Source: JBJHDF01 sp050486405 (GTDB lineage: Bacteria > Pseudomonadota > Gammaproteobacteria > Pseudomonadales > Cellvibrionaceae). Taken from it: a stretch of DNA of 64,000 bases. Shown here one piece after another: positions 1 through 7,958 of this stretch. Every line of letters begins with the position of its first letter. Positions within the stretch are counted from its first letter, which is position 1. The notes below the pieces were generated by a model that made no database searches, had not been told where the DNA came from, and saw only the letters and a list, made by a program, of their open reading frames with translations. The stretch spans positions 1 through 64,000 of the forward strand of contig JBJHDF010000022.1 in the NCBI GenBank assembly GCA_050486405.1. The letters are read 5' to 3'. A program made the translations under genes and the position numbers.

Positions 1-1
1 C

Positions 2-118
2 GAGCACGAAAAGAGCACCGCCTACTATCAGCAGGGCCTGCTGCTCACCACCGAGTCCCTGCCCGACCTGCCACAACCCCGGGGCAAAACCGACAGCTTG
101 CGTGCGGTGGATCAATAG
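2..118 (+). CDS. C-terminal fragment of unknown protein
   Basis: This reading frame is open from the first bases of the window and ends at TAG 116-118, giving 38 residues of a C-terminus. The fragment is polar and proline-containing near its end, with no motif or membrane segment I recognise. It converges on the methyltransferase gene, whose stop codon lies 20 bp beyond. The rest of the gene is outside the window, so no function is offered. It could also be a chance open frame, but the convergent spacing fits a real gene end. Confidence 0.5.
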   Translation, partial: EHEKSTAYYQQGLLLTTESLPDLPQPRGKTDSLRAVDQ

Positions 119-137
119 CCCAGAGCACTTTGGAGTT

Positions 138-623
138 TTAAGGGACCAGCCACAGGTGAAGGGAGCGGGGGCTGCCCGAGGCGTCGATGAAAGTGTCCGT
201 GGTAAAGGCCGCCGTTGCCGGGAAGGGAAAACGGTTGGAAACGACGCGGGTGCCTGGCCGACAGTGTTCCAGAATGTGCCGGGTGACAAGATGTGTGGAC
301 CACTCGACCAGGTAAAGGAACACGACCGAAGCGGAGCGCCAGTCGACGGACAGGGCGTCGCGCTGCTCGAACTGTGTCAGATGCGAGACCCCTGCGGCCT
401 CCGCGTTCTTGTGCGCTTCCTCCACCCACCAGGACTCTATGTCTACGCCGAGACCGCGAGCGCCGCGTGTGCGTGCGGCGGCAATGGCAAGGCGGCCGTC
501 GCCACAGCCAACATCCAGTACTAGATCAGAAGCATTGACGTCGGCCAGCGCAATCATGCGTTCGACCACGTCCGGTGCGGTTGGGACATAAGAGGCGAGA
601 ATGTAGGCCGGGGTGTCTTTCAT
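138..623 (-). CDS. class I SAM-dependent methyltransferase
   Basis: A 161-residue protein with a clear SAM-binding motif I, LVLDVGCGDGRL at about residues 34-45, followed by an acidic strand end (GLGVDIE) that would hold the SAM ribose. The order of motifs fits a small Rossmann-fold class I methyltransferase; proteins of this size are often annotated as methyltransferase domain 25 or 31 members. The substrate cannot be told from sequence. The start ATG at 621-623 lies 7 bp after the stop of the small membrane protein gene, so the two are probably one transcript. The Shine-Dalgarno is weak. Confidence 0.85.
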   Translation of the reverse strand: MKDTPAYILASYVPTAPDVVERMIALADVNASDLVLDVGCGDGRLAIAAARTRGARGLGVDIESWWVEEAHKNAEAAGVSHLTQFEQRDALSVDWRSASVVFLYLVEWSTHLVTRHILEHCRPGTRVVSNRFPFPATAAFTTDTFIDASGSPRSLHLWLVP

Positions 624-630
624 GGCGCTG

Positions 631-903
631 TCATCTGCTTATTCGACGGTACCACAGGTAACAAGCAATAAATCCGGCTATGCAACCAAGTTTCAACGCC
701 AACAGCCATGGCGGTCTCCACCATGCGCCTGTTTCTGCCTCAATGAGATCAGACACTCCGAAGGCAATAAACAACAGGCAGCTGACAACAAGCACGAGGA
801 AGTATGGGCCACTCGAACCCTGCTTAAAAGCGGTCGCGAGTAAAAGTATGGCCATCAAAAACCACAGGCCAGACTCCATGTAGTTGAACTGGGTTATGTT
901 CAT
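631..903 (-). CDS. small three-helix membrane protein
   Basis: A 90-residue hydrophobic protein with about three predicted membrane segments (roughly residues 10-27, 33-50 and 66-84) separated by short polar loops, ending in an arginine-rich cytoplasmic tail. I do not recognise the family. It lies directly upstream of the methyltransferase gene on the same strand with a 7-bp gap, so they probably form a two-gene operon. The start at 901-903 could instead be the methionine at residue 8. Membrane location is inferred from hydrophobicity only. Confidence 0.65.
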   Translation of the reverse strand: MNITQFNYMESGLWFLMAILLLATAFKQGSSGPYFLVLVVSCLLFIAFGVSDLIEAETGAWWRPPWLLALKLGCIAGFIACYLWYRRISR

Positions 904-1030
904 GGCTCTGCATCAGTAAGCAACGCTAGCGGCGTGAAAAATACTCAGGTGTTGTTCGGTGTGGATCGCCATAGGCCAGGTTCTTCTGGTCGAAGCTACC
1001 GGTAAATACCGGGATGGTCAAGCTGGCCGA

Positions 1031-1055
1031 ACCGTTGATTCAACGGTCGCGACCG
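1031..1055. promoter_or_regulatory. overlapping palindromes upstream of adhesin gene
   Basis: ACCGTTGA (1031-1038) and TCAACGGT (1040-1047) form a perfect inverted repeat with a one-base centre, and the 12-base palindrome CGGTCGCGACCG overlaps it at 1044-1055. They sit in the 287-bp space between two divergent genes. A second pair, ATATCCCA (1104-1111) and TGGGATAT (1137-1144), straddles a weak possible promoter for the adhesin (TTACGG 1118-1123, 18 bp, TATGAT 1142-1147). These could be regulator binding sites. The function is inferred from symmetry and position alone. I see no gene in 904-1190. Confidence 0.3.
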
Positions 1056-1190
1056 GGAAGTCGGCCGCTGGTCCTGGGAACTGCCTGCGGCGCAGGAAGG
1101 CCGATATCCCAAAGTGCTTACGGCCCGCGACGACTCTGGGATATGATCAGTCCGTCACGTTCCCATTGTCCGACCTGAGAGGCCAGAATA

Positions 1191-2978
1191 ATGCATTCCA
1201 AACATGTAACCCGACCAGTGTTTTGGGGCAAGGTGCTCCTTCTGCTTTTGCTTGCCAGTGCATGGCTGCCGCCTGCCGCGCACGCCCAGTTTGTCTGTGA
1301 GGACAACATCTCCGGGACCGGCAGCGGCGGCGTCGCCCCCGGCACCAACTCCATGGCCTGCGGTACCAACGCCGCCGCCCTCGGCGACAATGCCATCGCC
1401 ATTGGGCGCAGCGCCAATGCCTTTAACTTCAATTCGACTGCTGTTGGCACCAATGCCAGTGCCAGTGGCGGCGGTAGCACTGCCATCGGGCAGGGTGCCA
1501 ATTCCCAGGGTACTCAAAGCGTGGCGTTTGGCCAGAGCGCCCAGTCGCTGGCAACCCACTCCACCGCCATCGGCATGGGCGCCGTCGCCAGCGGCATCGG
1601 CAGCACCGCCGTCGGCCAGGGATCAAGCGCCGTCGGCACCCAAAGCCTGGCCCTGGGTCAGGGCGCACAGGCACTGGCGAACAATTCCATCGCCCTCGGC
1701 CTCAACTCGGTGGCCACCACCGAGAATGTCCTCTCCATCGGCAGCGCCGGCAACGAGCGGCGCATCATCAATGTGGCGGACGGCATCAACGGCACCGACG
1801 CCGTCAATATGGGGCAGTTGCAACTGGTGGAGGACAAGGCGGATCAAGCGCTTGTCGACGCGGCGGGAGCTCAGGGCACGGCCAATCAGGCACTTATCGA
1901 CGCCGCTGGTGCTCAGGGCACGGCAAACCAGGCACTTGCTGATGCGGCGGGTGCCCAGAGTACGGCCAACCAGGCGCTTGTCGATGCCGCAGGAGCCCAA
2001 GGCACGGCGAATCAGGCGCTCGCCGATGCCGCTGGTGCCCAGGGTACGGCAAACCAGGCACTTGCCGAGGCCACGAGTGCACAGAGCACGGCCAATCAAG
2101 CGCTAGCGGGTGCGGCAGGCGCACAGAGTACCGCCAACCAGGCGCTTGCCGATGCATCAGGTGCGCTGAGTACGGCAAACATGGCTCTGGATATGGTCGG
2201 GAACAAAGTGGACAGAGGAGTCACGGGCAGCAGTCAGGCCCTGGCGGTAGGTGCCAGTAGTTACGCCGCCGGCCCCGGAGATACCGCGGTGGGTCTGAAC
2301 GCCTATGTCGGCGCGGACAACAGCACCGCCGTGGGCAGCAACGCCATGATTGCCGACAACGCAGTCAATTCCGTGGCCGTAGGCGCTGACACCAGTGTCA
2401 GTGCTGCTTCGGGCACAGCGCTGGGCAGGGGGGCCACCGTATCCGCGGAAAACGCGGTGGCCATAGGCGCGAATTCGGTGGCCGATCAAATCGACACCGT
2501 ATCGGTGGGCAGCGTCGGCAACGAGCGGAGAGTGACCAACGTAGCGGATGCCGAGGGCGACACCGACGCTGTCAACAAACGGCAGATGGAGCAGCGCAAC
2601 GCCGAAACCTTGTCGGCGGCCAACGCCTATACCGACCAGCGTATCGCCGATATCGTCGGCTTCGATCCCGGTGCCATTCACGGTCGTTTGGATGCATTGG
2701 ATCTGCGCTACGATCATCTCAGCAGCCGCATTGACCAGCACGAGCGGCGGTTCGACCGCCAGGGCGCCATGAGCGCGGCCATGGTAAATATGGCCGTCAA
2801 CACCGCCGGCTCAGGTCCCCGTGGACGCATTGCCGTGGGCGTCGGCTTCCAGGGCAGTGAGCAGGCGTTGTCTGTGGGCTATGGCAAACGGTTGGGTCAG
2901 CGCGGCTCGCTGTCGCTGGGCGGGGCTTTCAGTGGCTCGGAGCGCTCCGGTGGTCTGGGCGTCGGGTTTGATCTCTAA
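1191..2978 (+). CDS. YadA-type trimeric autotransporter adhesin
   Basis: A 595-residue surface adhesin, exported by its signal peptide (about residues 1-33, ending AHA) and inserted as a trimer in the outer membrane. Two head modules made of short SxAxG-type beta-roll repeats lie at about 40-185 and 345-440. Each is followed by a neck (NERRIINVADG and NERRVTNVADA). Between them is a stalk of eight 14-residue repeats (about 220-331). A short coiled coil leads to the C-terminal membrane anchor (about 527-595, with VAVGVGFQG-like strands), which is the standard YadA anchor size. Typical roles are adhesion and autoagglutination; the ligand is unknown. The start has a GAGAGG Shine-Dalgarno-like element a few bases upstream. 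No chaperone or partner gene is adjacent. Confidence 0.93.
   Translation: MHSKHVTRPVFWGKVLLLLLLASAWLPPAAHAQFVCEDNISGTGSGGVAPGTNSMACGTNAAALGDNAIAIGRSANAFNFNSTAVGTNASASGGGSTAIGQGANSQGTQSVAFGQSAQSLATHSTAIGMGAVASGIGSTAVGQGSSAVGTQSLALGQGAQALANNSIALGLNSVATTENVLSIGSAGNERRIINVADGINGTDAVNMGQLQLVEDKADQALVDAAGAQGTANQALIDAAGAQGTANQALADAAGAQSTANQALVDAAGAQGTANQALADAAGAQGTANQALAEATSAQSTANQALAGAAGAQSTANQALADASGALSTANMALDMVGNKVDRGVTGSSQALAVGASSYAAGPGDTAVGLNAYVGADNSTAVGSNAMIADNAVNSVAVGADTSVSAASGTALGRGATVSAENAVAIGANSVADQIDTVSVGSVGNERRVTNVADAEGDTDAVNKRQMEQRNAETLSAANAYTDQRIADIVGFDPGAIHGRLDALDLRYDHLSSRIDQHERRFDRQGAMSAAMVNMAVNTAGSGPRGRIAVGVGFQGSEQALSVGYGKRLGQRGSLSLGGAFSGSERSGGLGVGFDL
1848..2183 (+). repeat. eight 42-bp tandem repeats coding adhesin stalk
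   Basis: Eight direct copies of a 42-bp unit encode the 14-residue pattern A-L-x-D-A-A-G-A-Q-(G/S)-T-A-N-Q. The copies differ at synonymous and a few amino-acid positions, so this is an aged rather than freshly expanded array. Fourteen residues equal two heptads, as expected for a left-handed trimeric coiled-coil stalk. Length change by recombination between copies would keep the frame. Confidence 0.9.
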
Positions 2979-3003
2979 TCCGGTATTTGATGAAATACGC
3001 AGA

Positions 3004-3165
3004 TCAGGATTTCTTTCTGCCGACCAAGCCAATCCAGAACAGGCTCTCGAGCGTCAAGCCGAGAGCCAGGAAAATGGCTCCGCCGGTGGGAACGCCAGAT
3101 ACATAGCATGCTATTGCGCCAATCAGGCAGGTTATCGCAACGATTACGCGGTACATTCTGGTCAT
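3004..3165 (-). CDS. small two-helix membrane protein
   Basis: A 53-residue protein starting at ATG 3163-3165, chosen because an excellent AAAGGAGA ribosome site lies just upstream; a longer in-frame form reaching 3252 lacks such a site. It has two hydrophobic segments (about residues 5-21 and 27-46) and ends in a basic GRKKS tail, so it probably sits in the inner membrane with the tail inside. It follows ubiD by 46 bp on the same strand and may be the last gene of that transcript. I recognise no family. Confidence 0.6.
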   Translation of the reverse strand: MTRMYRVIVAITCLIGAIACYVSGVPTGGAIFLALGLTLESLFWIGLVGRKKS

Positions 3166-3211
3166 CTTTTCTCCTTTGTTCGTCTCGGTGTGCACTTGCG
3201 ACAATGCTGCG

Positions 3212-4687
3212 TCAGTTGTCTTCAGCGATGCCCAGCGCGCTCCAGATGTCATCCACCCGGGCCTTGATCGCCGGATCCATTTCGATGGGCTTGCCCCATT
3301 CGCGCTGGGTTTCGCCGGGCCATTTGTTGGTGGCGTCGAAGCCGATCTTGGAGCCGAGGCCGGAGACCGGGGAGGCGAAGTCCAGGTAGTCGATGGGAGT
3401 ATTTTCGATCATCACCGTGTCGCGCGCCGGGTCCATGCGGGTGGTCATGGCCCAGATGACGTCTTGCCAGTCGCGGGCGTTGACGTCGTCGTCGGTGACG
3501 ATCACGAATTTGGTGTACATGAATTGCCGCAGAAAGGACCAGACACCCAGCATCACCCGCTTGGCGTGACCGGGGTACTGCTTCTTCATGGTGACCACGG
3601 CCATGCGGTAGGAGCAGCCTTCCGGGGGCAGGTAGAAGTCGGAGATTTCCGGGAACTGCTTTTGCAGTATGGGGACAAAAACTTCGTTGAGCGCCACGCC
3701 CAGCACCGCCGGCTCGTCCGGTGGCCGGCCGGTGTAGGTGCTGTGGTAGATGGGGTCCTTGCGCTGGGTGATGCGCTCGACGGTGAACACCGGAAAGCGC
3801 TCCACTTCGTTGTAGTAGCCGGTGTGGTCGCCGAAGGGGCCTTCGTCGGCCATGTCGTCCGGGTGTATGTGACCTTCGAGCACGAACTCCGCCGAGGCGG
3901 GCACCTGCAGGTCGCTGCCGATGCAGTTGACCACTTCGGTTTTATCACCGCGCAGCAGACCTGCGAAGGCGTATTCGGACAGTGTATCCGGCACCGGGGT
4001 GACGGCGCCGAGAATGGTGGCGGGGTCGGCGCCCAGGGCCACGGCCACCGGAAAGGGTTCGCCGGGGTGGGCTTTTTGCCAGTCGCGGAAATCCAGAGCG
4101 CCGCCGCGGTGGGCGAGCCAGCGCATGATCAGGCGGTTTCTGCCGATCTTCTGCATGCGGTAGATGCCCAGATTCTGCCGTTCCTTTTCCGGGCCGCGGG
4201 TGACCACCAGTGACCAGGTGATCAGCGGGCCGGCGTCGCCGGGCCAGCAGGTCTGAATCGGCAGTGCGTCCAGATTGACGTCGTGGCCTTCCAGCACGCT
4301 TTCCTGGCAGGGCGCCTTGCGCAGTACCTTGGGGCCCATATTGAGTACCTGCCTGAACACCGGGAGTTTTTCCCAGGCGTCCTTCAGGCCCTTGGGCGGC
4401 TCCGGCTCCTTGAGAAAGGCCAGCAGCTTGCCCACTTCACGCAGGGCGGCGACGGATTCCTGGCCCATGCCCAGGGCCACCCGTTCGGGGGTGCCGAACA
4501 GGTTGCCGAGCACGGGGATGTGGTAGCCCTTGGGGTTTTCAAACAGCAGCGCCGGGCCGCCGGCGCGCAGGGTGCGGTCGCAGATTTCGGTCATTTCCAG
4601 ACAGGGATCGACTTCGGCGGTGATGCGCTTGAGTTGGCCGCGCGCTTCCAGAATTGCTATGAAATCCCGTAGGTCTCGATATTTCAT
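3212..4687 (-). CDS. ubiD: 4-hydroxy-3-polyprenylbenzoate decarboxylase UbiD
   Basis: A 491-residue prenylated-FMN-dependent decarboxylase that removes the carboxyl group from 4-hydroxy-3-polyprenylbenzoate in ubiquinone synthesis. Length matches the family (about 490-500). The N-terminal MKYRDLRDFI and internal blocks such as GPLITWSLVVTRGP, EGPFGDHTGYYN and FASPVSGLGSKIGFDATNK are typical of UbiD. Activity depends on prFMN supplied by UbiX, which is not in this window. It lies downstream of rho in the trxA-rho-ubiD order known from Pseudomonas. A strong hairpin separates it from rho. Confidence 0.96.
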   Translation of the reverse strand: MKYRDLRDFIAILEARGQLKRITAEVDPCLEMTEICDRTLRAGGPALLFENPKGYHIPVLGNLFGTPERVALGMGQESVAALREVGKLLAFLKEPEPPKGLKDAWEKLPVFRQVLNMGPKVLRKAPCQESVLEGHDVNLDALPIQTCWPGDAGPLITWSLVVTRGPEKERQNLGIYRMQKIGRNRLIMRWLAHRGGALDFRDWQKAHPGEPFPVAVALGADPATILGAVTPVPDTLSEYAFAGLLRGDKTEVVNCIGSDLQVPASAEFVLEGHIHPDDMADEGPFGDHTGYYNEVERFPVFTVERITQRKDPIYHSTYTGRPPDEPAVLGVALNEVFVPILQKQFPEISDFYLPPEGCSYRMAVVTMKKQYPGHAKRVMLGVWSFLRQFMYTKFVIVTDDDVNARDWQDVIWAMTTRMDPARDTVMIENTPIDYLDFASPVSGLGSKIGFDATNKWPGETQREWGKPIEMDPAIKARVDDIWSALGIAEDN

Positions 4688-4747
4688 GTTGTTCGACCTG
4701 GTTTGGAAAACGAATCTTTTCTGGTTGATTCTCTCCTCACTGACCTG

Positions 4748-4790
4748 CCCGGCACCTCCCCTCCCTCCCCTGTTGAGGGGAGGTGCCGGG
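4748..4790 (-). terminator. long GC hairpin between rho and ubiD
   Basis: Arms CCCGGCACCTCCCC (4748-4761) and GGGGAGGTGCCGGG (4777-4790) pair perfectly over 14 bp with a 15-base loop. The hairpin starts 12 bp past the rho stop codon. No T-run follows on the minus strand, so it may be an attenuating or RNA-stabilising structure rather than a full intrinsic terminator. Confidence 0.5.
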
Positions 4791-4802
4791 GGGGCGTGAC
4801 AA

Positions 4803-6062
4803 CTACTTGCGTTTCATCGAAAGGAAAAATTCGTCGTTGGTTTTGAAGTCCTTGAGCTTGTCCACCAGAAATTCTGTGGCAGCCACGTCTTCCATGTCGT
4901 GCAGCAGGCGGCGCAGAATCCAGGCGCGCTGCAGTTCGTCTTCCTTCATCAGCAATTCTTCGCGACGGGTGCCGGAGCGGCGCACGTTGATGGCCGGGTA
5001 GATGCGCTTTTCGGCGATCTTGCGGTCCAGATGCAGTTCCAGGTTGCCGGTGCCCTTGAATTCCTCGTAGATGACCTCGTCCATTTTCGAGCCGGTGTCC
5101 ACCAGCGCGGTGGCGATAATGCTCAGGCTGCCGCCCTCTTCAATATTGCGCGCGGCGCCGAAGAAACGCTTGGGGCGCTCCAGTGCGTGGGCGTCCACAC
5201 CGCCGGTCAGCACCTTGCCCGATGAGGGAATCACGGTGTTGTAGGCGCGCGCCAGACGGGTGATGGAGTCCAGCAGAATAATCACGTCTTTCTTGTGTTC
5301 CACCAGGCGCTTGGCGCGCTCGATCACCATCTCGGCCACCTGCACGTGGCGCGCTGGGGGTTCGTCGAAGGTGGAGGCCACCACTTCGCCGCGCACCGAG
5401 CGCTGCATTTCGGTCACTTCTTCCGGACGCTCGTCGATCAGCAGTACGATCAGGTGGCACTCGGGGTTGTTGCGGGTAATGGCCTGGGCCATGGCCTGCA
5501 TCATCAGGGTTTTACCCGCCTTGGGCGGCGCCACGATCAGGCCGCGCTGGCCTTTGCCGATGGGAGCGATCAGGTCGATGATGCGACCAGTGAGGTCTTC
5601 GGTGGAGCCGTTGCCCGCTTCCAGGGTGAGGCGCTCGTCGGGAAACAGGGGCGTGAGGTTTTCAAAGAGAATCTTGTTGCGCGAGCTTTCCGGCTTGTCG
5701 AAATTGATTTCGTTGACTTTCAGCAGCGCGAAGTAGCGCTCGCCTTCCTTGGGGGGTCTGATCTTGCCGGAAATGGAGTCGCCGGTGCGCAGGTTGAAGC
5801 GGCGAATCTGGCTGGGTGAAACATAGATGTCGTCGGGGCCGGCCAGGTAGGAGCTGTCGGCCGAGCGCAGAAAGCCAAAGCCGTCCTGAAGAATTTCCAG
5901 CACGCCGTCGCCGTAGATGTCTTCGCCGCTTTTGGCGTGGCGTTTAAGGATATTGAAGATAATATCCTGCTTTCGGGAGCGGGCTAGGCTTTCCAGGCCG
6001 ATCTCGTTGGCTATGTCGATGAGTTCTTCTACAGGCTTGGCTTTCAGGTCGGTCAGATTCAT
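4803..6062 (-). CDS. rho: transcription termination factor Rho
   Basis: A 419-residue hexameric RNA-dependent ATPase that ends transcription of untranslated RNA. The N-terminal Rho_N helix bundle (1-45) leads to the cold-shock-like primary RNA site (about 48-120, GFGFLRS). Next is the RecA-type motor with P-loop APPKAGKT and Walker B VIILLDSITRLARAYN. Length equals that of Escherichia coli Rho (419). It has no insertion of the kind found in high-GC Gram-positives. It lies between trxA and ubiD with its own promoter candidate and a leader of about 290 nt, which would allow the autoregulation known for rho. Confidence 0.98.
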   Translation of the reverse strand: MNLTDLKAKPVEELIDIANEIGLESLARSRKQDIIFNILKRHAKSGEDIYGDGVLEILQDGFGFLRSADSSYLAGPDDIYVSPSQIRRFNLRTGDSISGKIRPPKEGERYFALLKVNEINFDKPESSRNKILFENLTPLFPDERLTLEAGNGSTEDLTGRIIDLIAPIGKGQRGLIVAPPKAGKTLMMQAMAQAITRNNPECHLIVLLIDERPEEVTEMQRSVRGEVVASTFDEPPARHVQVAEMVIERAKRLVEHKKDVIILLDSITRLARAYNTVIPSSGKVLTGGVDAHALERPKRFFGAARNIEEGGSLSIIATALVDTGSKMDEVIYEEFKGTGNLELHLDRKIAEKRIYPAINVRRSGTRREELLMKEDELQRAWILRRLLHDMEDVAATEFLVDKLKDFKTNDEFFLSMKRK

Positions 6063-6409
6063 AGATGATGGCTTGTAAGTTGATTAAAACGAAAATTGTG
6101 AAGGATGTTGTTTGCTGGACAGTCGCCGCCCGACGGCTCTGGCGCGCTTGCTTTTATTTGGCTGCGCCGGAAGCGTTAACAGGCCCTAGCCCGGAATGTT
6201 GCCGCTACGACATCTGCAGGTAATCTGAGGCGCGTTGCCGCTGGCTGGGGCCACTGGCGCGCGGTCGGCAGGGGTAACATACGGGAGTTTTCGCTGTTTG
6301 CCCGACGATTTGGCTGGTTGTTTGGGCTGAATCGAGGCGGGGCAAACATCAGATTTGCCGAGTATAGCGGCAAATCTGTGGCAGTGCAAAGAAAAAACCA
6401 AAGCCACCC
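6063..6409 (-). other. rho leader and trxA-rho intergenic region
   Basis: This 347-bp stretch holds no convincing gene. On the minus strand it carries the proposed rho promoter near 6361-6389 and then about 290 nt of 5' leader. A perfect 10-bp inverted repeat, AGATTTGCCG (6351-6360) and CGGCAAATCT (6368-6377), has the promoter's -10 hexamer in its 7-base loop. Short open frames in it look like chance. Confidence 0.5.
6361..6389 (-). promoter_or_regulatory. probable sigma70 promoter of rho
   Basis: On the minus strand, TTGCAC (6389-6384) and TATACT (6366-6361) are separated by 17 bp, with a 5/6 match at the -10 box. Transcription would begin near 6354 and run about 290 nt before the rho start codon. 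The -10 box is in the loop of an inverted repeat, so a protein bound there could block it. Confidence 0.5.
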
Positions 6410-6739
6410 TTACAGGGCGGCGTCGACAAACTCCGTAAGCTGGGACCGGGACAGGGCGCCAACCTTGGTAGCTTCCAGGTTGCCATCCTTGAAAATCATC
6501 AGCGTGGGAATGCCCCGGATATTGTATTTGGCGGGCGTTTCCTTGTTGCTGTCGACATCCATTTTGGCGATCTTGATCTTGTCGCCATAGCTGCCTGCCA
6601 GGTCGTCCAGCACTGGCGCGATCATCTTGCATGGGCCGCACCATTCAGCCCAGAAGTCCACCAGCACGGGGGTTTTGGAGTTGAGGACTTCGTCGGCAAA
6701 GGTGTCGTCTGTCACATGAACAATGGCATCGCTACTCAT
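6410..6739 (-). CDS. trxA: thioredoxin 1
   Basis: A 109-residue cytoplasmic disulfide reductase with the classical active site WCGPC (Cys34 and Cys37) and the cis-proline loop GIPTL. It matches TrxA length (about 108). I chose ATG 6737-6739 (MSSDAIVH); a longer frame to 6877 would add 46 residues with no family match. Trx supplies reducing power to ribonucleotide reductase, methionine sulfoxide reductase and others. It stands upstream of rho on the same strand. A promoter candidate lies about 85 bp upstream. Confidence 0.97.
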   Translation of the reverse strand: MSSDAIVHVTDDTFADEVLNSKTPVLVDFWAEWCGPCKMIAPVLDDLAGSYGDKIKIAKMDVDSNKETPAKYNIRGIPTLMIFKDGNLEATKVGALSRSQLTEFVDAAL

Positions 6740-6824
6740 AATGGGGGAGTCTCCAGATCGGATATCGTCGGGAAGTTGGCTGTTGGCGGGGCGGCAGCTC
6801 TGCCGCCGGGCATTTGTTTGCTGC

Positions 6825-6853
6825 ATGATAAGGATTGCGGTGTCATCAGGCAA
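6825..6853 (-). promoter_or_regulatory. probable sigma70 promoter of trxA
   Basis: On the minus strand TTGCCT (6853-6848) is followed after 17 bp by TATCAT (6830-6825). Spacing is ideal and the -10 box matches 5 of 6. The start point would be near 6818, leaving a leader of about 80 nt. Confidence 0.5.
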
Positions 6854-6919
6854 GTGGCTGGGCTCAATGAGGCCCATAAAGCCGGGCTATCACCCTCCAG
6901 GGGGGCGGTTGCCCTCTCT

Positions 6920-6947
6920 TTGCAGGGGCGACAAATTCACGTATAAA
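6920..6947 (+). promoter_or_regulatory. probable sigma70 promoter of Tat lipoprotein gene
   Basis: TTGCAG (6920-6925), 16 bp, TATAAA (6942-6947). Transcription would start near 6954, so the C14 tract at 6982-6995 would lie in the mRNA leader, ahead of the AAGGAGG ribosome site at 7031-7037. Confidence 0.45.
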
Positions 6948-6981
6948 GGTACGTCTGCCGGGGTTGGCTGCGACCTGTTCG

Positions 6982-6995
6982 CCCCCCCCCCCCCC
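6982..6995 (+). repeat. C14 homopolymer in 5' leader
   Basis: Fourteen consecutive C residues between the proposed promoter and the ribosome site of the following gene. Tracts of this length are prone to slippage. It may also be a sequencing or assembly artefact. Confidence 0.8.
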
Positions 6996-7046
6996 GATCC
7001 ACTTGCTCAGGCAACCCCCATAATCCCAATAAGGAGGCCAGACCCC

Positions 7047-7958
7047 ATGACCCCATTTAATCGTAGACACTTTTTGAAACTCTCCGGTGGCGCCGCGTCC
7101 GGCGCTGTGCTGGCGGCACTGGGCGGTGCTTCTCTGCTCAGCGCCTGCAGCCGGGAGGAGACGGCCGCCAGTGGTGCCGGCGCGGCAGTTGCCTCCGGCG
7201 CCAAGCCTTTTGGCCTGCAACTGTATACCCTGCGCGATGTGATCACCCCAAACCCCCGGGATGTGCTGCGCCAGGTGGCCGACTTCGGCTATCGGCAGAT
7301 CGAGAGCTACGAAGGCCCCATGGGCATGTTCTGGGGCATGAGCAATACCGAATTCAAGGCTTACATGGATGAGTTGGGTATGGAGTTGATTGCCAGCCAT
7401 GTGAACAATTTCGACGATGTACAGAGCTTTGCCCGCAAGGCCGAGGAGGCGGCGGAGATCGGCATGAAATACCTGATCTGCCCCTACGCACCGCGCAGTA
7501 ACCTGGATGAGTACCGGACACTCGCGGACGCCTTCAACCGTGCCGGTGAAATTGCCAAAGCGGCGGGCATTCGCTTTGCCTATCACAACCATGGTTACAC
7601 CTTCCAGGAAATGGACGGCGTCTATCCCCAGGATCTGCTGATGGAAAGCACTGACCCGGATCTGGTGGACTACGAGCTGGATATCTACTGGGTGGTATAC
7701 GCCGACGCCGATCCGGCCGAGTGGCTGCGCAGGTACCCCGGCCGCTTCACCCTGTCCCACGTCAAGGACATTAAGCGCAACGGCCAGGCCCAGTCCACCA
7801 CCCTGGGCCAGGGCGAGATCGACTGGCCCACCCTGTTGCCCCTGGCCCGCGCCCAGGGCATGAAGTACTTTATCGTTGAGCAGGAGCAGTACGAGGGAAC
7901 CACCCCCCTGGATGCGGTACGCGATGGCGCTGAGTATATGCGCAGCTTGACGTTCTAG
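7047..7958 (+). CDS. Tat-exported sugar isomerase/epimerase-like lipoprotein
   Basis: A 303-residue protein of the xylose-isomerase-like TIM-barrel family (sugar phosphate isomerase/epimerase, AP endonuclease 2 fold). The N-terminus has a twin-arginine signal NRRHFLKLSG (residues 5-14) and a lipobox ending in Cys34 (LLSAC), so it is probably exported folded and lipidated. Metal-ligand-like blocks follow, such as the HNHG segment, the DIYW segment and HVKDIK. Members act on sugars or cyclitols in the periplasm; the substrate here is unknown. ATG 7047 is chosen because AAGGAGG (7031-7037) precedes it and the Tat signal begins there. An earlier in-frame start at 6723 would disrupt the signal. 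Confidence 0.88.
   Translation: MTPFNRRHFLKLSGGAASGAVLAALGGASLLSACSREETAASGAGAAVASGAKPFGLQLYTLRDVITPNPRDVLRQVADFGYRQIESYEGPMGMFWGMSNTEFKAYMDELGMELIASHVNNFDDVQSFARKAEEAAEIGMKYLICPYAPRSNLDEYRTLADAFNRAGEIAKAAGIRFAYHNHGYTFQEMDGVYPQDLLMESTDPDLVDYELDIYWVVYADADPAEWLRRYPGRFTLSHVKDIKRNGQAQSTTLGQGEIDWPTLLPLARAQGMKYFIVEQEQYEGTTPLDAVRDGAEYMRSLTF

Larger units (their letters stand above)
6740..7046. other. divergent intergenic region trxA / Tat lipoprotein
   Basis: These 307 bp contain no gene I can support. They hold two divergent promoter candidates: one for trxA at 6825-6853 on the minus strand and one for the Tat lipoprotein gene at 6920-6947 on the plus strand. A GGCGGCAG/CTGCCGCC inverted repeat (6790-6807) falls in the trxA leader. 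A run of fourteen C residues (6982-6995) falls in the lipoprotein leader. Confidence 0.55.

Noticed and set aside
959..1300. 113-codon plus-strand open frame upstream of adhesin
   Set aside because: It overlaps the adhesin signal peptide in another frame and has no ribosome site or family match.
6723..7046. N-terminal extension of the Tat lipoprotein frame
   Set aside because: It would bury the Tat signal and crosses the promoter region; the ribosome site is at 7031-7037.
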